Positions 37,556-52,560 of a stretch of 64,000 nucleotides of DNA are shown one piece after another. The notes under the pieces are model-generated. The model saw nothing but the letters and a program-made list of their open reading frames with translations. It did no database searches and was not told the DNA's origin. Both the position numbers and the translations under genes were made by a program. The stretch comes from an uncultured Prochlorococcus sp. Lineage in GTDB: Bacteria; Cyanobacteriota; Cyanobacteriia; PCC-6307; Cyanobiaceae. The DNA is taken from contig CACJCK010000001.1 of assembly GCA_902591865.1 (NCBI GenBank), positions 1-64,000 on the forward strand, written 5' to 3'. Positions within the stretch are counted from its first letter, which is position 1; every line of letters starts with the position of its first letter.

Positions 37556-38317
37556 ATGAAATTTGCATTTTTAGTAATTGCCATATTAATTAATCTTTTT
37601 AATCACTCATTGATAAAATCAGAAGAAAAAATATTTTCACCAACAAATAAAGTTGAGAATATTACTAAAAAAGAATCAATTACTGAAGAAAAAACTGAAG
37701 TAAAAAAAATTCATATTGTAAAAAGTGGAGATACAATATCAAGTATTTCAAAATTCTATTCGATAAATAAAGATTTAATTATCAAATTGAATAACTTAAA
37801 AGATGAAAATTATATCTTCGTTGGCCAAAATCTTATGATTTCTGAATCTAATAAAAATCTTACAAAACAATCTGATTTAATAAATAATTATCATATTGTT
37901 CAAACTGGTGAAAATCTTACTGAAATATCAAACAAACATAATTTAAAAGTAATCGATCTAATTGAGATCAATAATCTCAATAATCCTGAGTCAATAAAAG
38001 TTGGTCAAAAGCTCTTAATAAGAAAAAAGAACACAATTAATTCAGAAAATTATGAAACAATTGAAAATAAAAAAAATAATGACTTACTTGAGTTAGATAA
38101 AAAAATTTATGGTCCTATAATTATCCAAAGTAAATCATATAAAGATATTAAAGGTAGAAAAGTTTTAAACGTTCTAAATCAAGAAAATAAAAAACTTATT
38201 CTTTCAATCAATTGTGATACTTATGAATTAGATGTAAGAATACCTGGTAGGAAATGGATGGGAAGTAAGCCTGCTAAAGAAGAATTCGAAAATAATTTAA
38301 TAAATGATTTTTGTTAA
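37556..38317 (+). CDS. Secreted LysM-domain protein
   Basis: Start at ATG 37556 (GTG at 37547 adds three residues). 253 residues: a signal peptide or anchor KFAFLVIAILINLFNHSLIK, a charged linker, LysM 1 (IHIVKSGDTISSISKFYSIN, about 51-94), LysM 2 (YHIVQTGENLTEISNKHNLK, about 113-157), a spacer, and a C-terminal region of about 80 residues with WMGSKPAKEEFEN. LysM repeats bind peptidoglycan, so it likely sits in the periplasm or at the cell wall. Precedes psaE by 80 bases. Confidence 0.85.
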   Translation: MKFAFLVIAILINLFNHSLIKSEEKIFSPTNKVENITKKESITEEKTEVKKIHIVKSGDTISSISKFYSINKDLIIKLNNLKDENYIFVGQNLMISESNKNLTKQSDLINNYHIVQTGENLTEISNKHNLKVIDLIEINNLNNPESIKVGQKLLIRKKNTINSENYETIENKKNNDLLELDKKIYGPIIIQSKSYKDIKGRKVLNVLNQENKKLILSINCDTYELDVRIPGRKWMGSKPAKEEFENNLINDFC

Positions 38318-38397
38318 AACTTTTAATTAATATGTGTGAATAATTTGTCTAAGAATATTAATGATGAGTTATTCTACAAAAAGTTAAATTAATAGTA

Positions 38398-38607
38398 ATG
38401 GCAATTTCAAGAGGAGATCTCGTAAGAGTAAAAAGACCAGAATCATATTGGTACAATGAAATAGGTAAAGTTGCTTCAGTTGATACCTCAGGTATTAAAT
38501 ATAACTGTGTAGTCAGATTCGATAAAGTAAATTATGCTGGGATAAGCGGTACTGATGGTGGAGCAAATACAAATAATTTCGCTGAAAGTGAATTAGAGAA
38601 AGCTTAA
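38398..38607 (+). CDS. psaE: Photosystem I subunit IV
   Basis: 69 residues: [40 protein letters not shown] and the basic-acidic end [11 protein letters not shown], the SH3-like PsaE fold. It sits on the stromal (cytoplasmic) face of photosystem I and helps dock ferredoxin and ferredoxin-NADP reductase. Followed after 4 bases by mutM. Confidence 0.97.
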   Translation: MAISRGDLVRVKRPESYWYNEIGKVASVDTSGIKYNCVVRFDKVNYAGISGTDGGANTNNFAESELEKA

Positions 38608-38611
38608 ATAA

Positions 38612-39490
38612 TTGCCTGAATTACCTGAAGTAGAGACTGTTCGCAGAGGTTTAGAGCAAAAACTTAATAACTTTATTATTAAAAAAGTAGAAGTCTGTAG
38701 GGATTCAACAATTGCATTCCCATCAAATAAAGAAGAATTCATTAAAGGACTTATTAACTCACTTATTTATAAATGGGATAGAAGAGGAAAATATTTAATA
38801 GCTCAATTAAAAGAAGTTCAAAATGAGAATACTCAATTTTCTATAGAAAATTCACAAAATAAAGGATTTCTTGTAATTCATTTAAGAATGACTGGATATT
38901 TCAAATTTATTGAAAAATCAACTCATCCTTGTAAACATACTAGAATTAGATTTTTTGATAAAAATAATAATGAGCTTAGGTACGTTGACGTAAGAAGTTT
39001 TGGTCAAATGTGGTGGATTAATGAAGGCCTATCGCTTAACAAAATAATTAAAGGATTAGGTTCACTAGGACCAGAACCATTTTCTAATGACTTTGATGCA
39101 AATTATCTTAAAAAAGTTATTTCAAAAAAAACAAAATCTATAAAAGCTATCTTATTAGATCAAACAATAGTGGCAGGTATAGGTAATATTTATGCTGATG
39201 AAAGTTTATATTCTGCTGGCATTTCGCCTTTTAGGGAAGCTCGAACAATAAAGAAGAATGAATTAATCAAGCTTAAAGAATCAATTGTAACTGTATTAAA
39301 AAAAAGTATTGGTTCTGGGGGGACGACATTTAGCGATTTTAGGGACTTGGAAGGAGAGAATGGGAATTTTGGTTTACAGACAAATGTTTATAGGAGAACT
39401 GGAAAAGAATGCCACAAATGTGGAAATATTATTGAAAGACAAAAAATTACTGGAAGAAGTACCCATTGGTGTCCTAAATGCCAAAAATAA
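38612..39490 (+). CDS. mutM: Formamidopyrimidine-DNA glycosylase
   Basis: 292 residues from a TTG start at 38612, required because Pro2 of [13 protein letters not shown] is the catalytic nucleophile after Met removal. Other marks: HLRMTGYF near 90, [21 protein letters not shown] near 186-206, and the zinc finger [11 protein letters not shown]...HWCPKC at the end. It removes 8-oxoguanine and starts base-excision repair. Close coupling to psaE (4 bases) suggests co-transcription. Confidence 0.96.
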   Translation: MPELPEVETVRRGLEQKLNNFIIKKVEVCRDSTIAFPSNKEEFIKGLINSLIYKWDRRGKYLIAQLKEVQNENTQFSIENSQNKGFLVIHLRMTGYFKFIEKSTHPCKHTRIRFFDKNNNELRYVDVRSFGQMWWINEGLSLNKIIKGLGSLGPEPFSNDFDANYLKKVISKKTKSIKAILLDQTIVAGIGNIYADESLYSAGISPFREARTIKKNELIKLKESIVTVLKKSIGSGGTTFSDFRDLEGENGNFGLQTNVYRRTGKECHKCGNIIERQKITGRSTHWCPKCQK

Positions 39491-39523
39491 AAAAGGGCTT
39501 ACTCAAGAAGAGTAAACCCTTTT
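39491..39523. terminator. Bidirectional terminator between mutM and the rRNA operon
   Basis: Arms AAAAGGGCTTACTC (39491-39504) and GAGTAAACCCTTTT (39510-39523) pair over 14 bases with one mismatch, loop AAGAA. It can end mutM on the plus strand and the rRNA operon on the minus strand. Confidence 0.85.
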
Positions 39524-39534
39524 AAATATTTTTA

Positions 39535-39651
39535 CCTGGCATTGAGCTATTTTCTCAAGGGGCTACCCCCTAAATATTTTCGCCGCTGATGCGTTTCACA
39601 GCCGAGTTCGAGATGGATCGGAGTGGTTCCACACCGCCATGAACACCAGGA
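39535..39651 (-). rRNA. rrf: 5S ribosomal RNA
   Basis: About 117 bases on the minus strand. The 5' TCCTGGTGTTCATGGCGGTG and 3' CAATGCCAGG ends pair; CCACTCCGATCCATCTCGAACTCGG in between is the conserved loop region. Last gene of the operon. Confidence 0.95.
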
Positions 39652-39713
39652 TAGGATGAACCTTGAGAACTGCATAGAAAATTATATATTAAAAACAATA
39701 AATTAAGTTTATT

Positions 39714-42589
<2,876 letters not shown>

Positions 42590-42844
42590 ATAACTTCAAA
42601 ATTGAAGCATCAGCTTAATAGAATTGTTATTAATGCATTCGCAAAAATAATAAATCTGCATCATTAAAGATGCTTATTGTCTTTAAAAATAATCTATGCA
42701 GTTGTCAAGGTTCTCTGAAAACAATGAAATTAATTCAATGAGTCCAGCATCTTAATAATTACATTAGGAAGCTAGATTCGTTCAGAATTGGATCACAACT
42801 CAAAACATTTCCTTTCTACAGATTATGTAAGAGGTGGTAATCAG

Positions 42845-42917
42845 TGGAGGTAAGCGGACTCGAACCGCTGACATCCTGCTTGCAAAGCAGGCGCTCTACC
42901 AACTGAGCTATACCCCC
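42845..42917 (-). tRNA. trnA-TGC: tRNA-Ala (anticodon TGC)
   Basis: 73 bases: GGGGGTA acceptor pairs with TACCTCC (with a G-T), CTGCTTTGCAAGCAG anticodon arm with TGC, T-arm with GGTTCGAGTCC. In the 16S-23S spacer, as in most bacteria. Confidence 0.97.
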
Positions 42918-42929
42918 AACATAGAGATA

Positions 42930-43003
<74 letters not shown>

Positions 43004-43125
43004 AGGAAAAATAATGGGTGTGACCTAGAAAAACTTAGGAAGTGAAATTCTTAATAAATTAAGAACATGAGATACCGATCGACCTAAGGTGACAAAATAA
43101 TATTAAACATTTTGTTGTCTCCCTG

Positions 43126-44610
<1,485 letters not shown>

Positions 44611-45211
44611 GTTCAAATCCTTTTGTAGATAAATCTACTCAAATTGAATTGCTTTATCCAAATAAAAACTTCAGTAGTTGAATTTAGTTTTAGCCTCCTT
44701 AAATTTTAAGGATTACATTGAGTGCACATTAAAATATTTCTAAAGTGACTTTCCAAGATCTCAGATCCGTTTGCATCAAAGCTGTAAGTTAGCAATTGAT
44801 GACAATTTTATATATTCTTGACGGGACCTCACACCTTTATTGCATGTACATCTTGGAATAACCAAAAAAAAATTAGTTATTCTAGACGCAATAAAAGCAT
44901 CAGTTCCTAAGTTTTTAAATTTTCTAGGTGCAGAGTTAAACAATAAGTGAGTAACTCATTTTGAAGGGAAAACCCTTCTTCTGGTTGAAAATGATGATCG
45001 AAATCAAATCTCCAAAAAATTCATTGATTAACCAAAAATTAGATTTAAGGTGATTCTTTGAATAATGCAAAAAGTATATTTTTGCCCAGAAGAAAATACT
45101 AAACCATCCGACTGTAATTGTGCAACCTTTTATACAAAAATTTTTTATTAATTTTTTATTTGTTCAAAATCTCATTAAACAACTAGGCTTAAATAAAGGG
45201 ATATAAATGAA
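44611..45211. promoter_or_regulatory. rRNA operon leader and promoter region
   Basis: 600 bases between 16S (minus) and the invertase gene (plus). The half next to 16S should carry the rRNA promoter and processing stem; the exact boxes cannot be fixed by eye. A perfect small hairpin GAAGGG-AAAA-CCCTTC lies at 44963-44978. A 28-codon frame at 45065 is not supported. Confidence 0.55.
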
Positions 45212-46651
45212 ATGGCAGAAAGATTTAGTCAAAAAAATTTAAGAGTAAGACCAAGTTCCGATGAGGAAAAAATTGTAACAAATGCAAAAAAACACTTTGA
45301 AAAGACTTTGGTTGAAATATCAGGCGAGTTAGTGGGAAGCGTTGCTGCACTAGAACACCCAACCAAAAATAAAAAATTAAATTATGGAGAAATATTTTTA
45401 AGAGACAATGTTCCTGTAATGATTTACCTCATTACCCAAAAACGTTACGAAATTGTCAAAAAGTTCCTAAGCGTATGCCTTGAGTTACAAAGCTCGAATT
45501 ACCAAACACGTGGCGTATTTCCTACTAGTTTCGTTGAAGAAAATGGAAAGCTCATTGGAGACTATGGTCAGAGATCAATAGGGAGGATTACTTCAGCTGA
45601 TGCAAGTTTATGGTGGCCCATTTTATGTTGGTATTATGTTAATAAAAGCGGTGATTATGCCTTCGGAAAAAGTCAAAGCGTTCAAAGAGGTATTCAACTT
45701 CTACTAGATCTAGTTCTTCATCCAACATTTGAAGGAACTCCAGTACTTTTTGTTCCGGATTGCGCATTTATGATTGATAGACCTATGGATGTATGGGGAG
45801 CTCCTCTAGAAGTTGAAGTTTTACTTCATGGATGTTTAAAAAGTTGTATAAATTTAATGGAATTAAGTAGAGCAGATCATGTTAGTAGACTTCTAGACCA
45901 AAGACTTATTCTTACAAATCAATGGGTTAAAGATTTAGGAAGTTTTCTTTTAAAACATTATTGGGTTACCAGCCAAACAATGCAAATACTAAGAAGAAGG
46001 CCAACTGAGCAGTATGGTGATGACCAACACTTCAATGAATTTAATGTTCAACCTCAAGTAGTTCCCTCATGGCTACAAGATTGGTTAGAAAATAGAGGAG
46101 GGTACTTAATAGGAAATATTAGGACGGGAAGGCCTGATTTTCGATTTTATAGTTTAGGGAATTCTTTAGCATGTATGTTCGGAGTACTTCCTCCCGAAGA
46201 ACAAAGAGCTTTATTTAGATTAGTTTTACATAACAGGCAGCATTTGATGGCTCAAATGCCGATGAGAATTTGTCATCCTCATATGGATGTCGAGGAATGG
46301 CAAAATAAAACTGGATCTGATCCAAAGAATTGGCCTTGGAGTTACCATAACGGAGGTCATTGGCCAAGTTTACTTTGGTTTTTTGGTACAGCAGTACTAC
46401 TGCATCAAAAGAATTATGGTTCTGACGATGTTATTCTCATGGAAGAAATGAAATCTTTAATAGAGGAATCATATTGGTCTCAACTTAATCAATTGCCTAA
46501 GCAAGAATGGGCTGAATATTTTGATGGACCAACAGGTACTTGGGTAGGTCAACAATCAAGAACGTATCAAACTTGGACAATAGTTGGGTTTTTATTAATG
46601 AATCATTTCTTAAGAAATGAGTATAACGATTTAGATATGTTTAAGATTTAG
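45212..46651 (+). CDS. Neutral/alkaline invertase (GH100)
   Basis: 479 residues, typical for cyanobacterial and plant alkaline/neutral invertases. EIFLRDNVPVMIYLIT near 66-81 contains the catalytic Asp. ITSADASLWWPILCWYYV near 129-146, PDCAFMIDRPMDVWGAPLEVEVL near 190, and HNGGHWPSLLWFFGTAVLLH near 380 follow. It splits sucrose into glucose and fructose in the cytoplasm, so it adjusts sucrose, a compatible solute and carbon store here. Convergent with petD, two bases apart. Confidence 0.93.
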   Translation: MAERFSQKNLRVRPSSDEEKIVTNAKKHFEKTLVEISGELVGSVAALEHPTKNKKLNYGEIFLRDNVPVMIYLITQKRYEIVKKFLSVCLELQSSNYQTRGVFPTSFVEENGKLIGDYGQRSIGRITSADASLWWPILCWYYVNKSGDYAFGKSQSVQRGIQLLLDLVLHPTFEGTPVLFVPDCAFMIDRPMDVWGAPLEVEVLLHGCLKSCINLMELSRADHVSRLLDQRLILTNQWVKDLGSFLLKHYWVTSQTMQILRRRPTEQYGDDQHFNEFNVQPQVVPSWLQDWLENRGGYLIGNIRTGRPDFRFYSLGNSLACMFGVLPPEEQRALFRLVLHNRQHLMAQMPMRICHPHMDVEEWQNKTGSDPKNWPWSYHNGGHWPSLLWFFGTAVLLHQKNYGSDDVILMEEMKSLIEESYWSQLNQLPKQEWAEYFDGPTGTWVGQQSRTYQTWTIVGFLLMNHFLRNEYNDLDMFKI

Positions 46652-46653
46652 GA

Positions 46654-47136
46654 TTAAAATAATCCTAGGGAAAGTGATTTATCGATTGGCAAGCATGCTC
46701 CAATGCCGAGATATATTGTTAGAAAAGTTCCGAATAAGAAAACTGACATTGCTATTGGTCTTCTAAATGGGTTTGAAAATTTATTAACATTTTCAATAAA
46801 GGGTAAAATCATTAATCCGAGTGGGATTAATGTTTGAAGTGCAATACCTAAAAGTTTATTAGGAACAACCCTAAGTATTTGAAAAACTGGATAGAGGTAC
46901 CATTCAGGAAGTATTTCAAGGGGAGTTGCAAATGGATTAGCTTTGTCCCCTAACATTGCAGGATCAAGAACTGCTAATCCAACTACACATGCAATAGTAC
47001 CTAAGATAACTACCGGGAAAATATATAGTAAATCATTTGGCCAAGCTGGTTCACCATAATAATTATGGCCCATGCCTTTAGCTAACTTTGCTCTCAATTT
47101 TGGATCAGATAGATCTGGTTTTTTTAAAGTAGACAT
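46654..47136 (-). CDS. petD: Cytochrome b6f complex subunit IV
   Basis: 160 residues, the standard length. [20 protein letters not shown] at the start, then [20 protein letters not shown] (the quinol-site PEWY motif, near 77) and three membrane helices. Together with PetB it forms the quinol oxidation core in the thylakoid. Downstream partner of petB (33-bp gap). Confidence 0.97.
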   Translation of the reverse strand: MSTLKKPDLSDPKLRAKLAKGMGHNYYGEPAWPNDLLYIFPVVILGTIACVVGLAVLDPAMLGDKANPFATPLEILPEWYLYPVFQILRVVPNKLLGIALQTLIPLGLMILPFIENVNKFSNPFRRPIAMSVFLFGTFLTIYLGIGACLPIDKSLSLGLF

Positions 47137-47169
47137 ATGGAGAACTGATAATGGTATAAGTATAAGAGT

Positions 47170-47826
47170 TTATAAAGGACCTGAAATACCCTGTTTACGA
47201 ATCATTAAAAAGTGCATCAACATGAAAACGGCTAATGACCATGGCAGCACGAAAGTATGAAGACTGTAAAATCTAGTTAAAGTTGATTGTCCAACACTTT
47301 CTCCACCTCTAAGTAATTCAACCATAAAGTCACCAATTACTGGTATTGCAGCAGGAACACCTGAAACAATTTTCACGGCCCAATAACCAACTTGATCCCA
47401 AGGTAGAGAGTATCCTGTCACTCCAAAAGCAACAGTTATGACTGCCATAACAACACCTGTAACCCATGTTAATTCTCTTGGCCTTTTAAAACCTCCGGTA
47501 AGATAAACCCTGAAAACATGAAGGATTAACATCAATACCATCATTGATGCACTCCATCTATGCACAGATCTTATTAACCATCCAAAACTTACATCGGTCA
47601 TTAAATAACTGACTGAACTATAAGCCTGTGTAACTGTTGGCTTATAGTAAAAAGTCATTGCAAAACCTGTTGCAAATTGAATTAAGAAGCATACTAAAGT
47701 TATACCTCCTAAACAATAAAAAATATTTACGTGAGGGGGTACGTACTTGGAAGTTACGTCGTCAGTTATGTCTTGTATTTCAAGCCTTTCTTGAAACCAG
47801 TCATAAACAGATGAAGAATTCGCCAT
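47170..47826 (-). CDS. petB: Cytochrome b6
   Basis: Start set at ATG 47826, giving the standard 218 residues ([20 protein letters not shown]). Four membrane helices, heme-ligating His pairs in [21 protein letters not shown] and [19 protein letters not shown], and the Cys for heme cn in NIFYCLGG. Core of the b6f complex. An upstream extension would overlap ctpA and has no support. Confidence 0.97.
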   Translation of the reverse strand: MANSSSVYDWFQERLEIQDITDDVTSKYVPPHVNIFYCLGGITLVCFLIQFATGFAMTFYYKPTVTQAYSSVSYLMTDVSFGWLIRSVHRWSASMMVLMLILHVFRVYLTGGFKRPRELTWVTGVVMAVITVAFGVTGYSLPWDQVGYWAVKIVSGVPAAIPVIGDFMVELLRGGESVGQSTLTRFYSLHTFVLPWSLAVFMLMHFLMIRKQGISGPL

Positions 47827-47897
47827 CCAAAAAAAAATTAGCTTTGATAATAAGAGCTTACTTAAAATTCTTATACTTGGTGTTATCACTTAACCCA

Positions 47898-49184
47898 ATG
47901 AATTCATCTTTTAACAAACTTTTAACATTCAAAATATTGATCATTGTATTAATGGTCAGTGTTTTTTCTACAAATTCTTTATTCATTGAAAGAGTGGATG
48001 CTCTCAGTGATAGCAGGCAATTAGTACTTGACGCCTGGACCTTAGTAAACGAAGGTTTTTATGATCCAGAAAAGTTTGATGAAATCCAATGGAAAAGAAT
48101 TAGACAAAAAACATTACAGAAACAAATTGAAACAAGTGAAGAGGCTTATTCCGCAATTGAAGACATGTTAAGAAATTTAGACGATCCCTACACGAGGGTT
48201 TTACGCCCAAAAGATTATGAACTACTGAAAACAAGTAATTTTGGTAGTGAAATTAATGGTGTTGGACTTCAATTAGGTGAAGATGATGACAATAAAGTTA
48301 AAGTTATCTCTACTCTTGGGGGTTCGCCAGCTGAAGAAGCTGGAATAGTAAGCGGGGACGTGATAGAGAGAGTGGACGGAATCTCATCAGAAAAATTAGG
48401 GCTTGCAAGTACTGCCTCTAAGTTAAGAGGTGAATCAGGGACAAAAGTTTTAGTTGAAGTATCATCGGAATCAGGAGAATTAAGGGAAGTCGATCTGGAG
48501 AGGAGATCGGTAGATCTTAGACCAGTTAGAACAAAAAGATTAAGAGAAGACTCTCACACAATAGGATATTTAAGGATAACTCAATTCAGCGAAAGCGTAC
48601 CCAAAAAAGTTGAAGAGGCACTTCAAGAGTTAAAAGAGAAAGAGGTTGAGGGTTTGATCTTAGATCTTAGAAATAATTCAGGGGGACTAGTGAGCTCAGG
48701 TATAGCAGTTGCAAACTCATTACTGAGTGAGAAACCTGTGGTCGAGACAAAAGATAGAAATGGAATCAAAGATGCAATTATTTCTCAAAAAGAGACATCT
48801 TTTGATGGACCAATGGTGACCTTAGTAAACAAAGGTACTGCAAGTGCCAGTGAAATACTTGCTGGTTCTTTACAAGATAATGGAAGATCAATTCTCATGG
48901 GAGAACAAACTTATGGGAAAGGTTTAATTCAATCCCTAAAAAGTTTGGGAGAAGATAGTGGTATTGCCATAACAGTGGCTAGTTACTTAACCCCCAAAGG
49001 TAATAATATTCAAGGCCAAGGTATGACTCCTGACAAATTACTTGATCTCCCGGATGCAAGTAATTATGGAAGTACTAATGATAAATGGGTGAGGAACGCA
49101 GAATTATTTCTGGGGTCGCTTCTAGAAAAAGAAGAAGTTTCAGTTCAAACTATTGAATTAAACAATGAAGAAATTAAATCTTGA
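47898..49184 (+). CDS. ctpA: Carboxyl-terminal processing protease
   Basis: Start set at ATG 47898 (428 residues), not the long upstream frame antisense to petB. N-terminal signal (NKLLTFKILIIVLMVSVFST), PDZ domain (GVGLQLGEDDDNKVKVISTL and GGSPAEEAGIVSGDVIERVDG), and protease S41 with Ser in GTASASEILAG and Lys in GEQTYGKGLIQS. In cyanobacteria CtpA trims the C-terminus of the D1 protein in the lumen, required for the manganese cluster. Divergent from petB across 71 bases. Confidence 0.94.
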   Translation: MNSSFNKLLTFKILIIVLMVSVFSTNSLFIERVDALSDSRQLVLDAWTLVNEGFYDPEKFDEIQWKRIRQKTLQKQIETSEEAYSAIEDMLRNLDDPYTRVLRPKDYELLKTSNFGSEINGVGLQLGEDDDNKVKVISTLGGSPAEEAGIVSGDVIERVDGISSEKLGLASTASKLRGESGTKVLVEVSSESGELREVDLERRSVDLRPVRTKRLREDSHTIGYLRITQFSESVPKKVEEALQELKEKEVEGLILDLRNNSGGLVSSGIAVANSLLSEKPVVETKDRNGIKDAIISQKETSFDGPMVTLVNKGTASASEILAGSLQDNGRSILMGEQTYGKGLIQSLKSLGEDSGIAITVASYLTPKGNNIQGQGMTPDKLLDLPDASNYGSTNDKWVRNAELFLGSLLEKEEVSVQTIELNNEEIKS

Positions 49185-49221
49185 AATAACTAAAGATTGA
49201 AAATAAAAAAGACTTAATAAT

Positions 49222-50478
49222 ATGAGTATTAAAAGAATTTTTCATGACCCAATTCATAAAGAAATAGTATTTGATGCAGGAAAGCCAGAAGAATTAATGA
49301 TTATGGAATTAATTGATACAGTTGCTTTTCAAAGACTTAGAAGAATAAAACAATTAGGTGCGGCATCGTTACTTTTTCATGGTGCAGAATCGAGTAGGTT
49401 TACTCACTCAATTGGTGTTTTTTGCATAGCTAGAAAAATTTATAACAGATTAATTGAAAGTAAATCTTCATTTTGTGAAAATAAATTTGTTCTTTATGGA
49501 GCAGCTCTACTACATGATTTAGGTCATGGACCTCTAAGCCATACCAGTGAAAAAATATTCAAACATGACCACGAACAATGGTCTGAAAACTTAGTTACAA
49601 ATTATTCTCCAATAAATTCAATCCTCAAAAAGTATGACAAAGAATTGCCGAGAAAAATTGGTGAACTATTTCAATCCAAACAACTATTTTCAAAACCTTT
49701 GAAAACATTGATAAGTAGTGAGATAGATTGCGATCGTCTCGATTATCTTTTACGCGATAGTTACAACACAGGAACAAATTATGGCTTAGTAGATCTAGAG
49801 AGAATAATTTCAGCTCTTACCTTTTCACCTGATGGGAATATCGGAATTAAACCAAAAGGAGTAATCGCTATTGAGCATTTCCTTGTACTAAGAAGCTTTA
49901 TGTATAGAACAATCTATAATCACAGGATAAACGAAATATCAACATGGATTCTGGAAAAAATATTACAAACAATAAAACATAATGATGAAACGAAAATTTG
50001 GTTAGATAATTCTCTATATAAATGGATTTTTTCACCTTCAGAGGTTGATTTTGATGATTTCATCAAAAATGATGATGTAACTTTTCTTTATCATTTGATT
50101 AGATGGAAAGATGAATCGTTTGAGCCACTTTCTACGCTATGCAAAATGTTTATTGACAGAGATTTATTAAAGGCATCAGACATAAGTTTTTTAAATAAAA
50201 TAAATAGATTAAAAATCCTTGCATTTGCCACAAAATTATGTGAAAAAAATGGTTTTAATCCAGAAATATTTTGCGGAATTAAGGAAAGGTCTTTTAAAGG
50301 TTTTGAATCTAACAATTCACTAAAAATATGGGACGGCACTTATCAAATCTCATTAGAAAATAGTTCTGCATTAATAAAAACATTAATGAGATCTGAGGAA
50401 AGCTCTTTTATTATTTATCCAAGTATCATCAAAGATGAAATTAAAAATGAAATTTCATTAACAAAAAAGAATTTCTAG
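49222..50478 (+). CDS. HD-domain phosphohydrolase (dNTPase-like)
   Basis: 418 residues. Metal site: FTHSIGVFCIAR near 53, then HDLGHGPLSHTSEK near 94-107, and Asp in SSEIDCDRLDYLLRDS near 168-183, followed by YNTGTNYGLVDLERII. This is the SAMHD1/dGTPase-related bacterial group. Substrate may be dNTPs; not certain. It sits 10 bases before minC, so it is probably co-transcribed with the min genes. Confidence 0.85.
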   Translation: MSIKRIFHDPIHKEIVFDAGKPEELMIMELIDTVAFQRLRRIKQLGAASLLFHGAESSRFTHSIGVFCIARKIYNRLIESKSSFCENKFVLYGAALLHDLGHGPLSHTSEKIFKHDHEQWSENLVTNYSPINSILKKYDKELPRKIGELFQSKQLFSKPLKTLISSEIDCDRLDYLLRDSYNTGTNYGLVDLERIISALTFSPDGNIGIKPKGVIAIEHFLVLRSFMYRTIYNHRINEISTWILEKILQTIKHNDETKIWLDNSLYKWIFSPSEVDFDDFIKNDDVTFLYHLIRWKDESFEPLSTLCKMFIDRDLLKASDISFLNKINRLKILAFATKLCEKNGFNPEIFCGIKERSFKGFESNNSLKIWDGTYQISLENSSALIKTLMRSEESSFIIYPSIIKDEIKNEISLTKKNF

Positions 50479-50487
50479 ATTAAAGCA

Positions 50488-51150
50488 ATGGAAATCGTTT
50501 TAAAAAACACTAAATGTAAACATTTAGAAATTTTTTCTTTGTTAGATTTGGACCATATCAATGAAACTTTCAAAAGATTTTCTTCCATCAAGGGACCTCT
50601 AGAAGCCACAATTTTCGCAGTCAATGAGTCAATAAGTTCTCGACAATTGTTAAAATTAAAGAATTATTTTGACAAAATTAATATTAGTTCATTAAGCATT
50701 TATTCAAATAATAGAGATACAGTGTTAAGTGGGAAGTTTTTAAAAATAAATTCTGCTTTTATTAATGAGCAAGAGATTAAAAATAAGTTATTATTATTCC
50801 ATTCAAAAAATAAAGACGATATTCTTCACTATGGAACACTGCGATCGGGCGAAAGAATATCTTCAAATGGAAACCTATGCATTATTGGAGATGTTAATCC
50901 AGGAGCAATAGTTTCCGCTAAGAAAAATATTTACGTTTGGGGCAAATTACTTGGGATCGCATTCGCAGGGAAAAGTGGAAATAAAAATGCCTCTATTGCA
51001 TCACTTTATCTAAACCCATTACAGTTAAGAATTGCAGATGTTATAGCTATTGGTCCAAAGGATAAGCCCAAAAATAATTATCCAGAAATTGCAGTAATAG
51101 ATAAACAAACTATAATCATCAAACCACACATAATCGAAAATAAAAATTAA
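50488..51150 (+). CDS. minC: Septum-site determining protein MinC
   Basis: 220 residues. The C-terminal beta-helix domain shows HYGTLRSGERISSNGNLCIIGDVNPGAIVSAKKNIYVWGKLLGIAFAGKSGNKNA, the MinC_C signature. The N-terminal domain is diverged. It inhibits FtsZ ring assembly at the poles with MinD. Confidence 0.94.
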   Translation: MEIVLKNTKCKHLEIFSLLDLDHINETFKRFSSIKGPLEATIFAVNESISSRQLLKLKNYFDKINISSLSIYSNNRDTVLSGKFLKINSAFINEQEIKNKLLLFHSKNKDDILHYGTLRSGERISSNGNLCIIGDVNPGAIVSAKKNIYVWGKLLGIAFAGKSGNKNASIASLYLNPLQLRIADVIAIGPKDKPKNNYPEIAVIDKQTIIIKPHIIENKN

Positions 51151-51262
51151 TCAATCATTTGCAATAAATTAGTTAAAACTATTTAAAATTTAAGAATTAC
51201 TTAATCTTTAAAATATTTAACTTTCTGTAAGTGGTCTTATTATTTGGAAAATCTTTAAAATT

Positions 51263-52078
51263 TTGGGGAAGAATACTCGCACAATATTAATTTGCTCAGG
51301 TAAAGGAGGTGTTGGTAAAACAACTCTAACTGCAAACCTAGGCATAGCTCTTGCTAACAGCGGAGCAACAACTGCTGTTTTAGATGCTGATTTTGGCTTA
51401 AGAAATTTAGACCTTCTTCTGGGATTAGAAAATCGCATCATTTATACTGCTCAAGATGTTCTAGACAAGAATTGTCGTCTTGACCAAGCATTGGTTAGAC
51501 ATAAAAAGGAACCTAATCTTGCACTTCTACCTGCTGGAGATCCAAGGATGTTGGATTGGATGAAGCCCGAAGATATGAAAAAAATTAGTGAGCTACTTAG
51601 TGAGAAATTTGATTTCGTCTTAATTGATTGTCCTGCTGGTGTAGAAGATGGCTTTAAAAATGCTCTTGCAGCATGCAGAGAAGCTATTGTTGTTACTAAC
51701 CCAGAATTGTCCGCAGTGAGGGATGCCGATAGAGTAATAGGGATTCTTAATACTTCTGATATTGATCCTATCCAACTTGTAATCAATAGAGTTCGCCCTA
51801 ACATGATGGCTAGTCAAGAAATGTTATCCATCGAAGATGTTCAAGGCATCCTTTCTTTGCCTCTGTTAGGTATTGTTTTAGAAGATGAACAGGTAATAAT
51901 AAGTACAAATAGAGGAGAGCCACTGACACTTTCAGATGGTAGATCTCCTGCAAAAAAATGTTATTTGAATGTTTCTCAAAGACTTACAAATAAAAATGTC
52001 CCAATTATCGATCCCAAGAAAGAAGGCAAAAGCCTCAAAGATAAATTCATGAGATTAATGCAAACAAAAGTTTTTTAA
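51263..52078 (+). CDS. minD: Septum-site determining ATPase MinD
   Basis: 271 residues from TTG 51263. Deviant Walker [21 protein letters not shown] at 14-33, [20 protein letters not shown] near 45-64 and [13 protein letters not shown] near 118. The C-terminal amphipathic end ([13 protein letters not shown]) can bind membrane. Recruits MinC to the membrane. ATP binding is intact. Confidence 0.96.
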   Translation: MGKNTRTILICSGKGGVGKTTLTANLGIALANSGATTAVLDADFGLRNLDLLLGLENRIIYTAQDVLDKNCRLDQALVRHKKEPNLALLPAGDPRMLDWMKPEDMKKISELLSEKFDFVLIDCPAGVEDGFKNALAACREAIVVTNPELSAVRDADRVIGILNTSDIDPIQLVINRVRPNMMASQEMLSIEDVQGILSLPLLGIVLEDEQVIISTNRGEPLTLSDGRSPAKKCYLNVSQRLTNKNVPIIDPKKEGKSLKDKFMRLMQTKVF

Positions 52079-52079
52079 A

Positions 52080-52415
52080 ATGATGACTCTCAGAGATCTT
52101 ATAAATAAATTACTAGGCAGAGAAACGTCTAGTGCGAATACAGCTAGAGAAAGGTTACAACTGGTACTTGCTCATGACAGAGTTGATATGAGTTCCTTAA
52201 CAACTGATCTTTTAGATAAAATGAGAAAAGAGATTCTTGATGTTGTTGCTAAATATGTTGAAATTGATTTTGAAGAGGTGGCAGTAAGTTTAGAGACTGA
52301 GGATAGAATGACTGCATTAGTTGCCAATTTACCAATAAAAAGAACTATTTCAGGAGAAATAAAATTCAAAAAAACTGATAAAACTGATTTAGCTAATAAA
52401 GATATCAAAAAGTAA
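52080..52415 (+). CDS. minE: Septum-site topological factor MinE
   Basis: 111 residues, ATG one base after the minD stop. [20 protein letters not shown] is the anti-MinCD region, [20 protein letters not shown] the beta-strand/helix core, then [20 protein letters not shown]. It drives pole-to-pole MinD cycling, so the three min genes form one operon. Confidence 0.96.
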   Translation: MMTLRDLINKLLGRETSSANTARERLQLVLAHDRVDMSSLTTDLLDKMRKEILDVVAKYVEIDFEEVAVSLETEDRMTALVANLPIKRTISGEIKFKKTDKTDLANKDIKK

Positions 52416-52480
52416 TAAATTTAAAAAAAGCTAAAAAAATACTGATAATTTACCCTCCCTAATTGTAGGATATATAGATT

Positions 52481-52552
52481 GCCGGCTTAGCTCAGCGGTA
52501 GAGCAGCGCTTTTGTAAAGCGAAGGTCATCAGTTCAAATCTGTTAGCCGGCA
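52481..52552 (+). tRNA. trnT-TGT: tRNA-Thr (anticodon TGT)
   Basis: 72 bases: GCCGGCT paired with AGCCGGC, anticodon arm GCGCTTTTGTAAAGCG with TGT, T-arm ATCAGTTCAAATCTGTT, discriminator A. All stems pair, unlike the tRNA-Thr(GGT) at 12755. Confidence 0.96.
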
Positions 52553-52560
52553 TTTTGAAT

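Noticed and set aside
45065-45151. 28-codon frame with four Cys ahead of the invertase
   Set aside because: No ribosome site or context; inside the rRNA leader region.
47637-47897. Upstream extension of ctpA
   Set aside because: Antisense to petB; the signal peptide begins at ATG 47898.
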